Both the position numbers and the translations under genes were made by a program. Below, piece after piece: positions 32,784 to 42,442 of a stretch of DNA of 64,000 nucleotides. The DNA comes from an uncultured Eubacteriales bacterium (GTDB lineage: Bacteria; Bacillota; Clostridia; Oscillospirales; CAG-382). The stretch covers positions 186,001 through 250,000 of the forward strand of contig CAKSEL010000001.1 of NCBI GenBank assembly GCA_934446675.1. The letters run 5' to 3'. Under the pieces are notes generated by a model, which saw only the letters and a list, made by a program, of their open reading frames with translations, was not told the origin of the DNA and ran no database searches. The first letter of the stretch is position 1. Each line of letters begins with the position of its first letter.

Positions 32784-33860
32784 TTACTTTATAAACATCG
32801 CGTCTCCGAAACTGAAGAAGCGGTATTTATTCTCCACCGCGCACTTATAAGCCGCAAGGATATTTTCACGTCCGGCGAGAGCCGAAACAAGCATTACAAG
32901 CGTACTTTCGGGAAGATGGAAGTTTGTTATAAGGCAGTCAAGGACTTTGAATTTATATCCGGGATAAATGAAAATTTCGGTATTGCGGCTGCCTGCGTGA
33001 ACAATTCCGTTATCGTCCGCCGCAGATTCAACGGTTCTGCACGACGTTGTTCCGACGCACACCACGCGTCCGCCGTTTTTCTTGACCTCATTTATTCTGC
33101 GTGCGCTTTCTTGACTCACGGTATAAAATTCGGAGTGCATTTTATGATCCGTTATTATATCCTCCTTTACAGGTCTGAACGTACCGAGTCCGACATGGAG
33201 CGTGACGTATATTATCTCAACGCCCATATTCTCTATGCGCTCTAACAGTTCTTTTGTAAAGTGAAGCCCGGCAGTAGGCGCCGCGCTCGAACCCTCATAT
33301 TTTGCATAAACCGTCTGATAGCGGTCTTTTGCGCTCTCCCTGCTGTGAATATAAGGCGGCAGCGGCATTTCCCCTACCTCGTCGAGTATGGAGTAAAACT
33401 CGCCCTCATAGGAAAACTCTATCATTCTGTTTCCGTCGTCAAGGACTCTTATTACGGTTGCCGCAAGCTTATCCGAAAAATGAAGTTTTGTGCCTTCGGT
33501 TACTTTTTTGCCCGGGTGAACGATGCACTCCCACGTCTTTTCGTCATGGCGCTTTAAAAGCAGTATTTCTATATGCGTGTCCCCGAGCTTATCCGTAAGA
33601 TTTCCGGTTTCGTCCTTGATATAGCGCTTTGCAAAAAGGCGCGCGGGTATTACCTTTGAATTATTGAGCACAAGCGCGTCGCCCGGTTTAAGATAGTCTA
33701 CTATATCATGAAAATACCTGTGTTCGATGTTCCCGGTATTCTTATCAATGACCATAAGCCTTGACATATCGCGTTTCTGCGCCGGAGTCTGCGCGATAAG
33801 TTCTTCGGGAAGTTCATAATAATAGTCGGATTTTTTAAGAGTTATATTTTCTTTTTCCAT
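32784..33860 (-). CDS. queA: S-adenosylmethionine:tRNA ribosyltransferase-isomerase
   Basis: 358 residues. QueA transfers and isomerises the ribosyl group of S-adenosylmethionine to 7-aminomethyl-7-deazaguanine in tRNA, giving epoxyqueuosine. Diagnostic segments are YELPEELIAQTPAQKRDMSR at the N-terminus, the LVLNNSKVIPARL motif, SSAAPTAGLHFTKELL (about residue 195), VGLGTFRPVKEDI and NFHLPESTLVMLVSALAG near the end. The usual partner tgt is not adjacent. It follows the GH116-like gene by six bases with its RBS (AGGGAG) inside that gene's end, so they share a transcript. Confidence 0.96.
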   Translation of the reverse strand: MEKENITLKKSDYYYELPEELIAQTPAQKRDMSRLMVIDKNTGNIEHRYFHDIVDYLKPGDALVLNNSKVIPARLFAKRYIKDETGNLTDKLGDTHIEILLLKRHDEKTWECIVHPGKKVTEGTKLHFSDKLAATVIRVLDDGNRMIEFSYEGEFYSILDEVGEMPLPPYIHSRESAKDRYQTVYAKYEGSSAAPTAGLHFTKELLERIENMGVEIIYVTLHVGLGTFRPVKEDIITDHKMHSEFYTVSQESARRINEVKKNGGRVVCVGTTSCRTVESAADDNGIVHAGSRNTEIFIYPGYKFKVLDCLITNFHLPESTLVMLVSALAGRENILAAYKCAVENKYRFFSFGDAMFIK

Positions 33861-33866
33861 TTTAAA

Positions 33867-35606
33867 TTAAATCTCCCTTGACGCATCTATTATAACGGTA
33901 AGCTTTTTATCCGGCGTGACTATAAGCACGTTATCAAGCTCGGCGCCGTGATCTTTTTCCTCAAATTTCCATTTTCTGCCGCCGTACAGCGTCATTCGCG
34001 GTTTTCTCGGCGTTCTTATATGCCGCACCTTTATTACGCCGCAAAGCATACGTATTTCAACGTAATCGACGCCCTCTTCGAGTATACCGAAACCCGTCGT
34101 TGTACAGAAAAAGCTCTTGAATACGCCCTGTCCGTCGGCATATGCCATATCGGGTTCAAAGCACACGCTTTTGTCATACATATTATAAGAAAATCCCGAC
34201 GTTATGCAAAGCCCGGCATATCCGTCAAAATCAAAATTTACGCTGCGGTATTCTTCCGGAAGCTCTCCGAGTGAGCCGAAATGCGAAAGCAATGCGTATA
34301 TTTCGGGCGGCAGCGCTCTTTTGGCATTTACAAATATGTCCCTTGCCTTTTCGTACATTTCTTTATAGCGCGCTTTTCGCGTTCTGTCCTTTACGGCGCA
34401 CGCCATTTTATATCCTGCGTAAAGGCACAGCACGTACAATCCGAAATTTTCGCTGTCCGGCAAAACTTCTTTCGCGTCAATGCACTTTGAAACATAAAAC
34501 CATATTTCAATAAGCGCCTCAGGATCTCCGTCGGCAAGAAATGTATTATACGCACGCAAAACTGCCGCAAGTCTTGTGTTTTCGGAAACGTTTTTGCTTT
34601 TGCTGCGCCTTAGCGAAAACATCATAAGGCTCTTATCAAGTTCGGGAAACATTGCCGAAACCGACATATTCCGCAGCAGCTGTCCGAGTGAGTCAAAATC
34701 TTCGCAACACGGCTCAAAACTGCCGTCCGAAAAGCGGCAGTACGGAAGTTTACACAGGTTTTCAAGTTCATTTTCAAGGCTGCTCTTCAAATCTTCGGAA
34801 ACCGTCGAGCCGCTAAGCGCTTTTTCAAGGCACAGCCCCGAATTTTTAAGTCTTTCGCCGTGTTTAAAGCAATATGCCGCACATTCGGACGAGCTTTCAA
34901 AATACTGAGCGTAATAATTCTTTCTGCCGTCCTTAAAATCGGGAAAATACCACGCGGCGGCGAATTTTACGGTGCATTTCTTTTTTGCGCCGAGTTTTAC
35001 GTGTGAAAACAGCGTATTATCTTTGCCGAACGTTATATCCTTTACGTCAGAGCTTATGCAGATATTTCCGCGGTACTCGTTTAAAGAATATTCCGAGAAC
35101 GCGCTGTCCGTCGCTTTATCGCAGCCGACCTTACTTTCTTTCGCCGAAAGTTCCCTTGACAATTCAAGATGTACCGTGACGTCAAGCTCATGCTCTGATA
35201 TGTTTTCAAGCTCTATTTCAAAAAGTGCCGCCGGAATTTCCGAGTCTGCGGCGTTAAGAGGCACAAACGGCGTAAGGCAAACAAGCTTTGCATTTACGGG
35301 AAAGTCACCGTCCGCACATTCCGCATATGCAAACGGAAAGCTTTTATGTGAGCTTATTTTTTCGTAGCACGGACAGCCCGTATCAAATGCCGCATTGCTG
35401 CCCACGGTTCTGCCGGACGTGCCGAGTGTTTCGGACAAACATTCTATGCAGAACATACCGAAAAAATCGCCGTGCGGTGCGTATGCATTATCCGGCGCGA
35501 GCTTATACTCCCCGAGTATTCCGTCGGAGTTCACCGTTACGTATCCCGCCGAAATTCCCCCGGCAGGGAAAAATCCGCCTGTTTTATTATATTCGTTTAT
35601 ATACAA
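33867..35606 (-). CDS. Truncated GH116-like (GBA2-type) protein
   Basis: 579 residues starting at TTG 35606, with GGAGGG eight bases upstream. The N-terminal 260 residues resemble the beta-sandwich domain of GH116 glucosylceramidases: LTPFVPLNAADSEIPAALFE (about residue 110) and FAAAWYFPDFKDGRKNYYAQ (about 215) are close to conserved segments of that family. The C-terminal part is helical but much shorter than the GH116 (alpha/alpha)6 domain, and I cannot locate the catalytic glutamate and aspartate motifs. The usual enzymes have about 800 residues. It may be an inactive relative or a binding protein. No signal peptide. Co-transcribed with queA, with no obvious functional link. Confidence 0.6.
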   Translation of the reverse strand: MYINEYNKTGGFFPAGGISAGYVTVNSDGILGEYKLAPDNAYAPHGDFFGMFCIECLSETLGTSGRTVGSNAAFDTGCPCYEKISSHKSFPFAYAECADGDFPVNAKLVCLTPFVPLNAADSEIPAALFEIELENISEHELDVTVHLELSRELSAKESKVGCDKATDSAFSEYSLNEYRGNICISSDVKDITFGKDNTLFSHVKLGAKKKCTVKFAAAWYFPDFKDGRKNYYAQYFESSSECAAYCFKHGERLKNSGLCLEKALSGSTVSEDLKSSLENELENLCKLPYCRFSDGSFEPCCEDFDSLGQLLRNMSVSAMFPELDKSLMMFSLRRSKSKNVSENTRLAAVLRAYNTFLADGDPEALIEIWFYVSKCIDAKEVLPDSENFGLYVLCLYAGYKMACAVKDRTRKARYKEMYEKARDIFVNAKRALPPEIYALLSHFGSLGELPEEYRSVNFDFDGYAGLCITSGFSYNMYDKSVCFEPDMAYADGQGVFKSFFCTTTGFGILEEGVDYVEIRMLCGVIKVRHIRTPRKPRMTLYGGRKWKFEEKDHGAELDNVLIVTPDKKLTVIIDASREI

Positions 35607-35779
35607 TGCGTTTTCCCTCCTTTTTCGGCAATTAAATATATTTTACATCAACCGTGCGAGTTTGTCAATGTATACCCCTACAAAAAAGCACTTCGGCGCA
35701 CGCGTGCGACTTGACATTTTTCCAAAATGCGGGTATCATTAATATAAAACAAATTTTGACATTTACGAAAGAAACCCAA

Positions 35780-36661
35780 ATGACTTACAAATACACCTGC
35801 TGCAAAGCCGACAACGGTAAAACGGTAAAGCAGATAATCGCCGAAAACTTTTCCGTAACGTCCCGAAGCCTGTCAAAGCTCAAATTTTCCGGCGGAATAG
35901 CTCTTAACGGTCAAACAGTCACCGTAAGGCATGAAACAACCGACGGCGACATTCTGACGCTTACCTTTACCGACACAAACAGTTCCCAAATAAAGCCCGA
36001 AAACATACCGCTTGACATTATTTTTGAAAACAGCGACATTCTTGCCGTAAACAAACCCTCTGCAATGCCGACGCACCCGTCTGCCGGGCACTATTCGGGA
36101 ACGCTTGCCAACGCCGTTATGTACTATTACCGCGGCACGCCATTTACTTTCCGTCCCGTAACGCGGCTTGACGGAGATACGACGGGAATTGTTCTGATTG
36201 CAAAAAATGCGCCGGTCTGCGCAAGGCTGTCGGAGCTTCTGGCAAACGGAAACCTGCAGAAACAATATCTTGCAATCTGCGAAAACGTACCCGAACCGAA
36301 ATCCGGGTCGATCGATGCGTCAATATCGCGCGAACCCGGCAGCCTCATAAAGCGACGCGTTTCACCCGACGGCAAAAGCGCAGTCACGTTTTACGAAACG
36401 CTTAAAGTTCTCGGCGGCGGCAAATATTCTCTTGTACGCTGCTTTCCCAAAACCGGCAGAACCCATCAGATAAGACTTCATATGTCGCACATAGGCTGTC
36501 CGTTATACGGCGATTTTCTCTACGGCACGCAAAACTCCGGAAATGAACGGGCGCTGTTACACTGCGAAAAGCTGAGTTTTTCACTTGACGGCAAAAATGT
36601 CACGGAACTTTGTGCTCCCATTCCGCAGGATTTTAAGGATTTTATCTCAAATCATGAATAA
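35780..36661 (+). CDS. RluA-family rRNA/tRNA pseudouridine synthase
   Basis: 293 residues. An N-terminal S4 RNA-binding domain (SLSKLKFSGGIALNGQTV) precedes the pseudouridine synthase domain with DILAVNKPSAMPTHPS, the catalytic motif TRLDGDTTGIVLIAKN (aspartate of RLD), and PKTGRTHQIRLHMSHIGCPL with YGD. Proteins of this class (RluD/YlyB-type) modify 23S rRNA or tRNA uridines; the exact target is not predictable. ATG 35780 follows a weak GAAA-rich RBS; the frame is open further upstream over the intergenic region. Bidirectional hairpin follows at 36668-36705. Confidence 0.93.
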   Translation: MTYKYTCCKADNGKTVKQIIAENFSVTSRSLSKLKFSGGIALNGQTVTVRHETTDGDILTLTFTDTNSSQIKPENIPLDIIFENSDILAVNKPSAMPTHPSAGHYSGTLANAVMYYYRGTPFTFRPVTRLDGDTTGIVLIAKNAPVCARLSELLANGNLQKQYLAICENVPEPKSGSIDASISREPGSLIKRRVSPDGKSAVTFYETLKVLGGGKYSLVRCFPKTGRTHQIRLHMSHIGCPLYGDFLYGTQNSGNERALLHCEKLSFSLDGKNVTELCAPIPQDFKDFISNHE

Positions 36662-36705
36662 AAAATACGTCCGATACATCTTTTAATCAAGCTCTGTACC
36701 GGACG
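36660..36705. terminator. Terminator between the pseudouridine synthase and the SLH protein
   Basis: CGTCCGATACA (36668-36678) pairs with TGTACCGGACG (36695-36705) with one bulge. On the minus strand it is followed by TATTTTTTATTC, so it mainly serves the minus-strand surface protein gene. Confidence 0.7.
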
Positions 36706-36726
36706 CTTTAATTTACTTATTCGGTT

Positions 36727-39700
36727 TTATGCGTCTTCTTCCGTGACTACCACGTTATCCACCATATACGACAGTGAAATGTCGCCCACGGGATCGGCGT
36801 ATATCGAGAAGTCATGTCCTTCCGGACCGTCGATCTGTTTCGGAATATGAACCGCCTCTACATGAACCCACTCGGAGGTATTTGCCTTGAACGTCTTTAT
36901 TGTATGTTCAAAGTTATTCGTTGCAGACTCATCGAAGTATCTTAAGTTGCAGGCAAAGCTGCCCTCCGATGTGCCGTTTCCTGCGGTATCTCCGACAAGC
37001 TTTACGTCAAACGAAACGGTATACTTCTTGCCGAGCTTATAGGAAACGGACTGTTTGAAATATGTCCAGTTCTTTCCGGGATTTCCGGTTACGAGATATA
37101 CATGGTTGCTTTCGTTTCCGGGTTCGGGAATTATTGTCACCTTACCGTTTACGGAATAGAACGCAACGTTTGAAGTATCCTCTGCATCGCCGTTGATTAT
37201 CGCAAATTCCGTTTCCAAAAGTTCAGACTCGTCAACGCCGGCTGCCGTTATAAACTTCATATAATCGACTTCCATATATCCCGACGCATTGAACGGGTCA
37301 AAACGAAGTCCGGTTATGGTATTCTTCCAGGTTTCAAGCTGCGTAAGATCTGCGGTATAGGTCTCCCAGTTTTCGCCGCTGTCGCGTGATTTAAGTTCAA
37401 GCTTTATGGACTTTGCCTCATTCCACGACGCGTCGGCGTTTGTGGTAAAGTAAACAGATATCTTCTGATTGCCCTCTTTGGGAGTATAATACTTATATCT
37501 TACCTTGATCTCAAACTCCTTATACTTGGAGCTGTTGAGAGCAAGAGCGCCTTTATAGTACATGCTCGGATCATAGTTTGTATCGTCGAGAACCGTCATT
37601 GTCATAGTTCCGTTTTTGGTAAACAGAGCCATGAAGTCCGACGACCAGTTTTCGGAATCGTATCCGTCAAAGTTCCACACGCCGGGAACGGGTTTTGCCG
37701 TTTCTTCGGCAGGCGTATACTGAGGAGTCTTTATATAAGCATTGCCGTCTTTTTCGGTATACTCATATCCGAGCTCATAGCACAGCGTCTTAAAGGAAAG
37801 CATCGGCAGGCCGGCTTTTGTATAGAGCTTATATCCGAGATCTTTCTCTTTTCCGTCAGCCTTATACTTATCGGAACCTACGGTATATTCAACGGTATGT
37901 CCGTTTGCCTCGATTTTGAGTGTGCCGTCTTCCTTTCTCCATGTGCAGAAAGAGTTGAGTGCAAATATCTGTCCCTTTGCAGGATCAAAGGCATAGAGAT
38001 AATTTCCGGAATTTATATCGTTCGGTATCTCGCTCGAAACGTCGGTATCGTTTACAAAGAGTTTTGAGTTGACGCCGCTCTTGAATTTGAGTACTTCAAA
38101 GGATTTAACCGTGAAATCCACCGACGGCTTATTGCCGGGATCTATTCGTACACGTCTGAGCTTTCCGTAGAAATTATCGTCTCTTATTCTTATCATATAC
38201 GTTTTAAGCTCATCGGAATCGGAGATGATATTGAAGGACTTTTTCTGATTCCAGTCTGTATCGCCGTTTACGGTATAGAATATTTCAAGTTTGAGTCCTT
38301 TAGGCACTTTCGCTGTGACTTTTATAAACGCAGCGTCGGAAATATCGGCATTTACAACGTTCTTGGTATATACTACCGGGTCGTTGCTGTCGGAAGCGGA
38401 ACGTGCGCTTACGCCGTTTTCGGAACTCAGCGTCGAGCTGTCAATTCCGGCAAACGCGGAATTATCGGGTGTAAAATCGTACTTGAAGACACTTTCAAGG
38501 TCGGTTTCCTTTACACCGGCATTTTCATACCAGAACCAGCCGTCGTTTCTGAGCAGTCTTGCATACTGCGGATAAAGTCTGTTTATACGCTTTGCCTGCG
38601 CCTCTGTCGGAACGGCATCGTTATGCGTTTTTTCAAGATCTGTATAGGTATCTCTTAAAACATCGAGGTAGCCGAAGCCGTTAAGTCCGCAAGGCGCTAT
38701 ATATGTTCCCTCTCCAAATTCGTTCCAGGTCGAGAGCATTACGAGTCTGTCGTTCCATGCGCCCTTTTCGGTAGGATACTTCTTAAAGTAATCGTCAACG
38801 ACCCACTTATTTATTGTTTCGTAATCCGAAACCGTCATATTGCCGTTTCTTATACCGTACCACGGCATACAGTCAAATCCGACGGAAACGGTGGGTATGG
38901 AATACACGTTTTTATTCTCGGCACCGTCAAGCATTCCTTTTTGGTTTGCCTCGACGGTCTTGCCGGAGGTATTCCAATGGTATGCGTAATCCGCGTCTAC
39001 ACCGTAGGCGGCAAGCATTGTCGTATCGGTATTGTCTTTATCCGAAATTACGATAACTCCGTCAAATCCGTATGACTTTGCGGTTTCATCGAGAAAATCA
39101 AGCTGCTCGTGCGCGCCCTGCGCACTTCCGAAATACTTGCTTGTTCCGAGCTTTCCGGCACCGAACACAAAGAGAAGTATTTTATTGTCAAGCTTTACAT
39201 ATCTGTCGTCAAGGAAGTAGTTTTCAAACCAGTACGGTACTATCTTTGTACGGAAAGTATCGGCATTGAAGTTATTGCCGCTGCTTGCCTCCCATATTAT
39301 GGCATAGTCCATATAATCGCTGTATTTTGCGTACATATAGCCGTTATGCAAAGCTGCCGACAGGCTCGGCTCTTTTACGGGTGCGTTATAGGTATCGGAG
39401 AACCAGCAGAAAGCCTGAAAATCTATACCGTGTTCGGTCATAAACTTTATTTCCCAGTCGGAAACTTCGGGGTTGCCCTCATCAAAATATCCGAGAACGG
39501 GACGCGGTTCGTCATAAGGCGTAATACAAGCCCAGCCGTAATGGTCGCCGTTTCTCCAGAGCGAGCAGACGTTCACGCCTACGGCATAATCGTCATAATT
39601 TGCGCGTGCAGCAGGTTCTGGCACATAATCGTCATGCTCAACAAGCTCAAACACGTTCATGTTATCGAATTTTGCGGTATTGTTTCCGGTCTTTACCTCA

Positions 39701-41322
39701 AAAGCGTCTATGCTTCCGGAGGCGTTGAGCTGTACACTTGCTATTACGCGACCGTTAAGGTATATATCCGCCGTGCCGTTATCGGTATCGGCTACGATTC
39801 TCAGTCTGTACCACATATTCTTTGTAAAGGTATAGACTTCTTTGCCGTTTGCACGGAATTTTCCGTCTTTGGAATCAAAAACAACAGCGGTTTTGCCGGA
39901 GGAAAGCAGCGAATAGGAAAGCTCTCCGCCGTCGGGCAGAATAAAGTATGTTTCTGCGGCAACTTTTCCGTTTGCACTGTCAAAGCTCTTGCGTGCGGAC
40001 GAATTATTCGCGAGCACAAGTTCATTTGACGAATTTACACCCTCCGAAACCGTCCAGCCGTATATCTCCGACGCGCCGAAGTGGGTAAAATCCTCATATA
40101 CTTTATAATTTACCGGCATTACAACAGAGCCTGCCGTAACAGTTCCTACGCATTTTTCGTCGGTTGCGTATCTGTAATTGAGCACGTTATCCGAAAGCAG
40201 AGGATATTCGCCGAGATATTCGTCATTTATATATGTACGGCTTACACCCTCGTCAAGGCAGATATATATGCGGAATCTGAATTTCTTTGCGGATATGCCG
40301 TCTATTGCATTTTCGGAAATTGCAGTATACTTTCCGTCTTTACCGAGAATTTTCCATGCATTTCCGTCGGTCTGTATACGGTATGTGCTGTTTCCGTCCT
40401 CGTCGCGGAATTCAAGATAGGTTCCGTTTGAATCGAGAACGTAAACCGTTTCAAGCACAATGGTTCCGGTATCGGTACGGTTGAACTCGCGTATCATAGC
40501 CGTTCCGTATTCGGTGCTTATGTCTTTAAGCTCGCCGTAAGCACCGTTAATGCTTGTTCTTGCAGGACCTCCGCGGTTATCAAACACCCAGCCGGACGCT
40601 ATTCCCTCTTTATTGCTTGTATATGTCATATTTCTGCAAAGCAGATATGCGTCGTCTGAAGTATTTTCTTCAAGAGTCTTTTTCAGTCTGCTTTCGGGAA
40701 GCGCCGCACGGTTTATTACCGCAGCGTACTCGGCTCTTGTGATAGTATTGTCGGGATAAAACGTTCCGTATTTATCCGAGCCCATTACGACGCCGGCTTT
40801 ATAGAGCGAAAGCAGTTTTTCGTAAACGGGCGACGATGCGGAAACGTCGGGTATCTTCTTTACGTCGTTTACCGGAGTGAAAAAGTCTTCGGGCAATGCG
40901 TTATACATAATTTCCGCAGCTTCGCTTCTCTTTGCGTTTCTTGTATAACCGTCAAACGAATTCTCGGAGATTATCCCCTTTGATATTGCATACTCCGTAT
41001 ACGGCGCATACCATTCCTTTGCGCCGGATTCCGGTATTGTTTCACCGTTATTGACGGCATACATTCTCGCTGCGACTGCGACCGCCTGTGCGACAGTCAC
41101 ATTTCCCGACGGCGAAAACTTGCCTTCTCCGGTTCCGTTCATAAATCCGAGTTCGTATGCTCCCTTTACCTCAGACGAATACCATGCTCCGGCATCGACG
41201 TCCGAAAACATACCGTCGGTATAATCATGAGTTTTGGCAAACTGTGCATACGACGAAACGCTCATAACGGCACAGGCAAATACTGCGCCAGCCGCAAACA
41301 AAGCACGTTTCATTCTCTTCAT
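36727..41322 (-). CDS. SLH-anchored multidomain protein with GH99-like (WbsX-type) domain
   Basis: 1531 residues. A signal peptide (ALFAAGAVFACAVMSVSSYA) is followed by three SLH repeats at about residues 36-90, 95-150 and 160-212 (MFSDVDAGAWYSSEVKGAYE; FYPDNTITRAEYAAVINR). Two concanavalin-like modules follow (about 230-400 and 410-575). A GH99-like/WbsX catalytic-type barrel spans about 580-930 and has VGVNVCSLWRNGDHYGWACI, EIKFMTEHGIDFQAFCWFSD and TWNEFGEGTYIAP, the last with the family's catalytic-region glutamates. The rest carries carbohydrate-binding-like beta modules and a region resembling a copper amine oxidase N-terminal (stalk) domain (about 1120-1210). It is displayed on the cell wall and probably hydrolyses or binds mannan-like or other alpha-linked glycans; the substrate is inferred. 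Confidence 0.87.
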   Translation of the reverse strand: MKRMKRALFAAGAVFACAVMSVSSYAQFAKTHDYTDGMFSDVDAGAWYSSEVKGAYELGFMNGTGEGKFSPSGNVTVAQAVAVAARMYAVNNGETIPESGAKEWYAPYTEYAISKGIISENSFDGYTRNAKRSEAAEIMYNALPEDFFTPVNDVKKIPDVSASSPVYEKLLSLYKAGVVMGSDKYGTFYPDNTITRAEYAAVINRAALPESRLKKTLEENTSDDAYLLCRNMTYTSNKEGIASGWVFDNRGGPARTSINGAYGELKDISTEYGTAMIREFNRTDTGTIVLETVYVLDSNGTYLEFRDEDGNSTYRIQTDGNAWKILGKDGKYTAISENAIDGISAKKFRFRIYICLDEGVSRTYINDEYLGEYPLLSDNVLNYRYATDEKCVGTVTAGSVVMPVNYKVYEDFTHFGASEIYGWTVSEGVNSSNELVLANNSSARKSFDSANGKVAAETYFILPDGGELSYSLLSSGKTAVVFDSKDGKFRANGKEVYTFTKNMWYRLRIVADTDNGTADIYLNGRVIASVQLNASGSIDAFEVKTGNNTAKFDNMNVFELVEHDDYVPEPAARANYDDYAVGVNVCSLWRNGDHYGWACITPYDEPRPVLGYFDEGNPEVSDWEIKFMTEHGIDFQAFCWFSDTYNAPVKEPSLSAALHNGYMYAKYSDYMDYAIIWEASSGNNFNADTFRTKIVPYWFENYFLDDRYVKLDNKILLFVFGAGKLGTSKYFGSAQGAHEQLDFLDETAKSYGFDGVIVISDKDNTDTTMLAAYGVDADYAYHWNTSGKTVEANQKGMLDGAENKNVYSIPTVSVGFDCMPWYGIRNGNMTVSDYETINKWVVDDYFKKYPTEKGAWNDRLVMLSTWNEFGEGTYIAPCGLNGFGYLDVLRDTYTDLEKTHNDAVPTEAQAKRINRLYPQYARLLRNDGWFWYENAGVKETDLESVFKYDFTPDNSAFAGIDSSTLSSENGVSARSASDSNDPVVYTKNVVNADISDAAFIKVTAKVPKGLKLEIFYTVNGDTDWNQKKSFNIISDSDELKTYMIRIRDDNFYGKLRRVRIDPGNKPSVDFTVKSFEVLKFKSGVNSKLFVNDTDVSSEIPNDINSGNYLYAFDPAKGQIFALNSFCTWRKEDGTLKIEANGHTVEYTVGSDKYKADGKEKDLGYKLYTKAGLPMLSFKTLCYELGYEYTEKDGNAYIKTPQYTPAEETAKPVPGVWNFDGYDSENWSSDFMALFTKNGTMTMTVLDDTNYDPSMYYKGALALNSSKYKEFEIKVRYKYYTPKEGNQKISVYFTTNADASWNEAKSIKLELKSRDSGENWETYTADLTQLETWKNTITGLRFDPFNASGYMEVDYMKFITAAGVDESELLETEFAIINGDAEDTSNVAFYSVNGKVTIIPEPGNESNHVYLVTGNPGKNWTYFKQSVSYKLGKKYTVSFDVKLVGDTAGNGTSEGSFACNLRYFDESATNNFEHTIKTFKANTSEWVHVEAVHIPKQIDGPEGHDFSIYADPVGDISLSYMVDNVVVTEEDA

Positions 41323-41420
41323 AAAGCACTCTCCTTTTCATTTTTACGCAAAATTGTGATATTTAAGAGCTTTGAAAATTCATTGCAAAATCACTGTGCG
41401 CTTATTTATTTTACGGGAGT

Positions 41421-41449
41421 ATTTTATCAGAAAAGCCGCCGGAATTCAA
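41421..41449 (-). promoter_or_regulatory. Promoter of the SLH/GH99-like gene
   Basis: On the minus strand TTGAAT (41449-41444), 17 bases, TAAAAT (41426-41421). Confidence 0.65.
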
Positions 41450-41474
41450 GAGAAATCCGTACATTTTGGCAATC

Positions 41475-41506
41475 TGCACAACAATTAACGTCATTTTGCA
41501 CAACAA
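41475..41506. promoter_or_regulatory. 22-bp-period direct repeat upstream of the SLH/GH99-like promoter
   Basis: TGCACAACAA occurs at 41475-41484 and exactly again at 41497-41506, a period of 22 bp, about 25 bases upstream of the -35. Two same-face direct repeats are typical of AraC-type activator half sites. No AraC gene is adjacent. Confidence 0.55.
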
Positions 41507-41667
41507 AAATCACCGCGTCCCGTATTTCGCGGAGCACGGCGAAGAAATATAGTGTTTCAATATGACAAAATGTGATATTGCAACTGCAAGTTATTTACTT
41601 TATCCGGCTGACAATTCGTGACATCGGCAGTATTTTTTCAAAAACTCCGGCTTTATCATCAATCCGC

Positions 41668-42432
41668 TCATATACCGCCGTACTTGTAGTCCTCGCAAAG
41701 CTTTGCAAACTTTTTATCCGTCATAAGCTCGTTTGTCAGAAATTTTCCGTCGGCAAACAGTGTAAACGTCGTAACGGCGCTGGGTGCGTTCTTTGCCTTT
41801 TGCAGGCTGTCGGTATGAAAAACGTTTATCGGCACGCCGACGCTCTGAGCGATATCGCGGTATATCGGCACATATTTTGCAGTAAACGGGCACTGATTTG
41901 TATAATACACCGAAAGTCCGGCACTTTGACACTCAGGTTGTTTCGCATTGGGCAAAAAGCAGACATTCGTTTCACTATCTTCAAAATCAAGCTTAAGAAG
42001 TTCAAAATAAGGCTGTGCCTTATCGCACACCTCAAAGCCTTTATGCAAAAGAAATTTTTTATCTGCAAGAAACGGTCTTTTTTTATCCGACGATATTATG
42101 CAAAGTCCCTTTTTACCCTTTTGCTTACTGTCGCGCACACACTCTTCAAGCAGAACATCCGCGTTTCCGTGTCCCTTGAACTGTCCGGACACCCAAAGGC
42201 AGTCTATATACATATATCCGTCCGCCTGCACGGGAACCCATGCGTTTTCAGCCGGAATATACTCTATAAAGCACTTTCCGCGCACATTTCCTTTGAGAAA
42301 AACAAGCCCGTCGTCAAGTCTGTCATTGAGCCAAGCCTTTTTTGACATTACCTGAACATCTTTGTTATTCGATATTGCGCAGCATATATGCTCGTTTTCG
42401 ATATTTTCCTTTGTAAGTCTTACAAGCTCCAT
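41668..42432 (-). CDS. YoaP-type GNAT acetyltransferase
   Basis: 254 residues. Residues 1-140 form a GNAT domain (MYIDCLWVSGQFKGHGNADV contains the beta4 and pyrophosphate-loop region, here Q-F-K-G-H-G-N-A). The C-terminal 85 residues match the YoaP domain (SVYYTNQCPFTAKYVPIYRD and APSAVTTFTLFADGKFLTNE), a thioredoxin-like extension found in the YoaP family, with a single cysteine. The substrate is unknown. It starts 10 bases after the stop of a TetR regulator and is clearly co-transcribed with it, so the TetR protein probably controls its own operon. Confidence 0.85.
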   Translation of the reverse strand: MELVRLTKENIENEHICCAISNNKDVQVMSKKAWLNDRLDDGLVFLKGNVRGKCFIEYIPAENAWVPVQADGYMYIDCLWVSGQFKGHGNADVLLEECVRDSKQKGKKGLCIISSDKKRPFLADKKFLLHKGFEVCDKAQPYFELLKLDFEDSETNVCFLPNAKQPECQSAGLSVYYTNQCPFTAKYVPIYRDIAQSVGVPINVFHTDSLQKAKNAPSAVTTFTLFADGKFLTNELMTDKKFAKLCEDYKYGGI

Positions 42433-42442
42433 TTGAAAAACC

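Larger units (their letters stand above)
41323..41667. other. Intergenic region, 345 bases
   Basis: It holds the leader, promoter and direct repeat of the SLH/GH99-like gene, then the 3' end region of the acetyltransferase gene. No coding sequence is seen. Confidence 0.6.
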
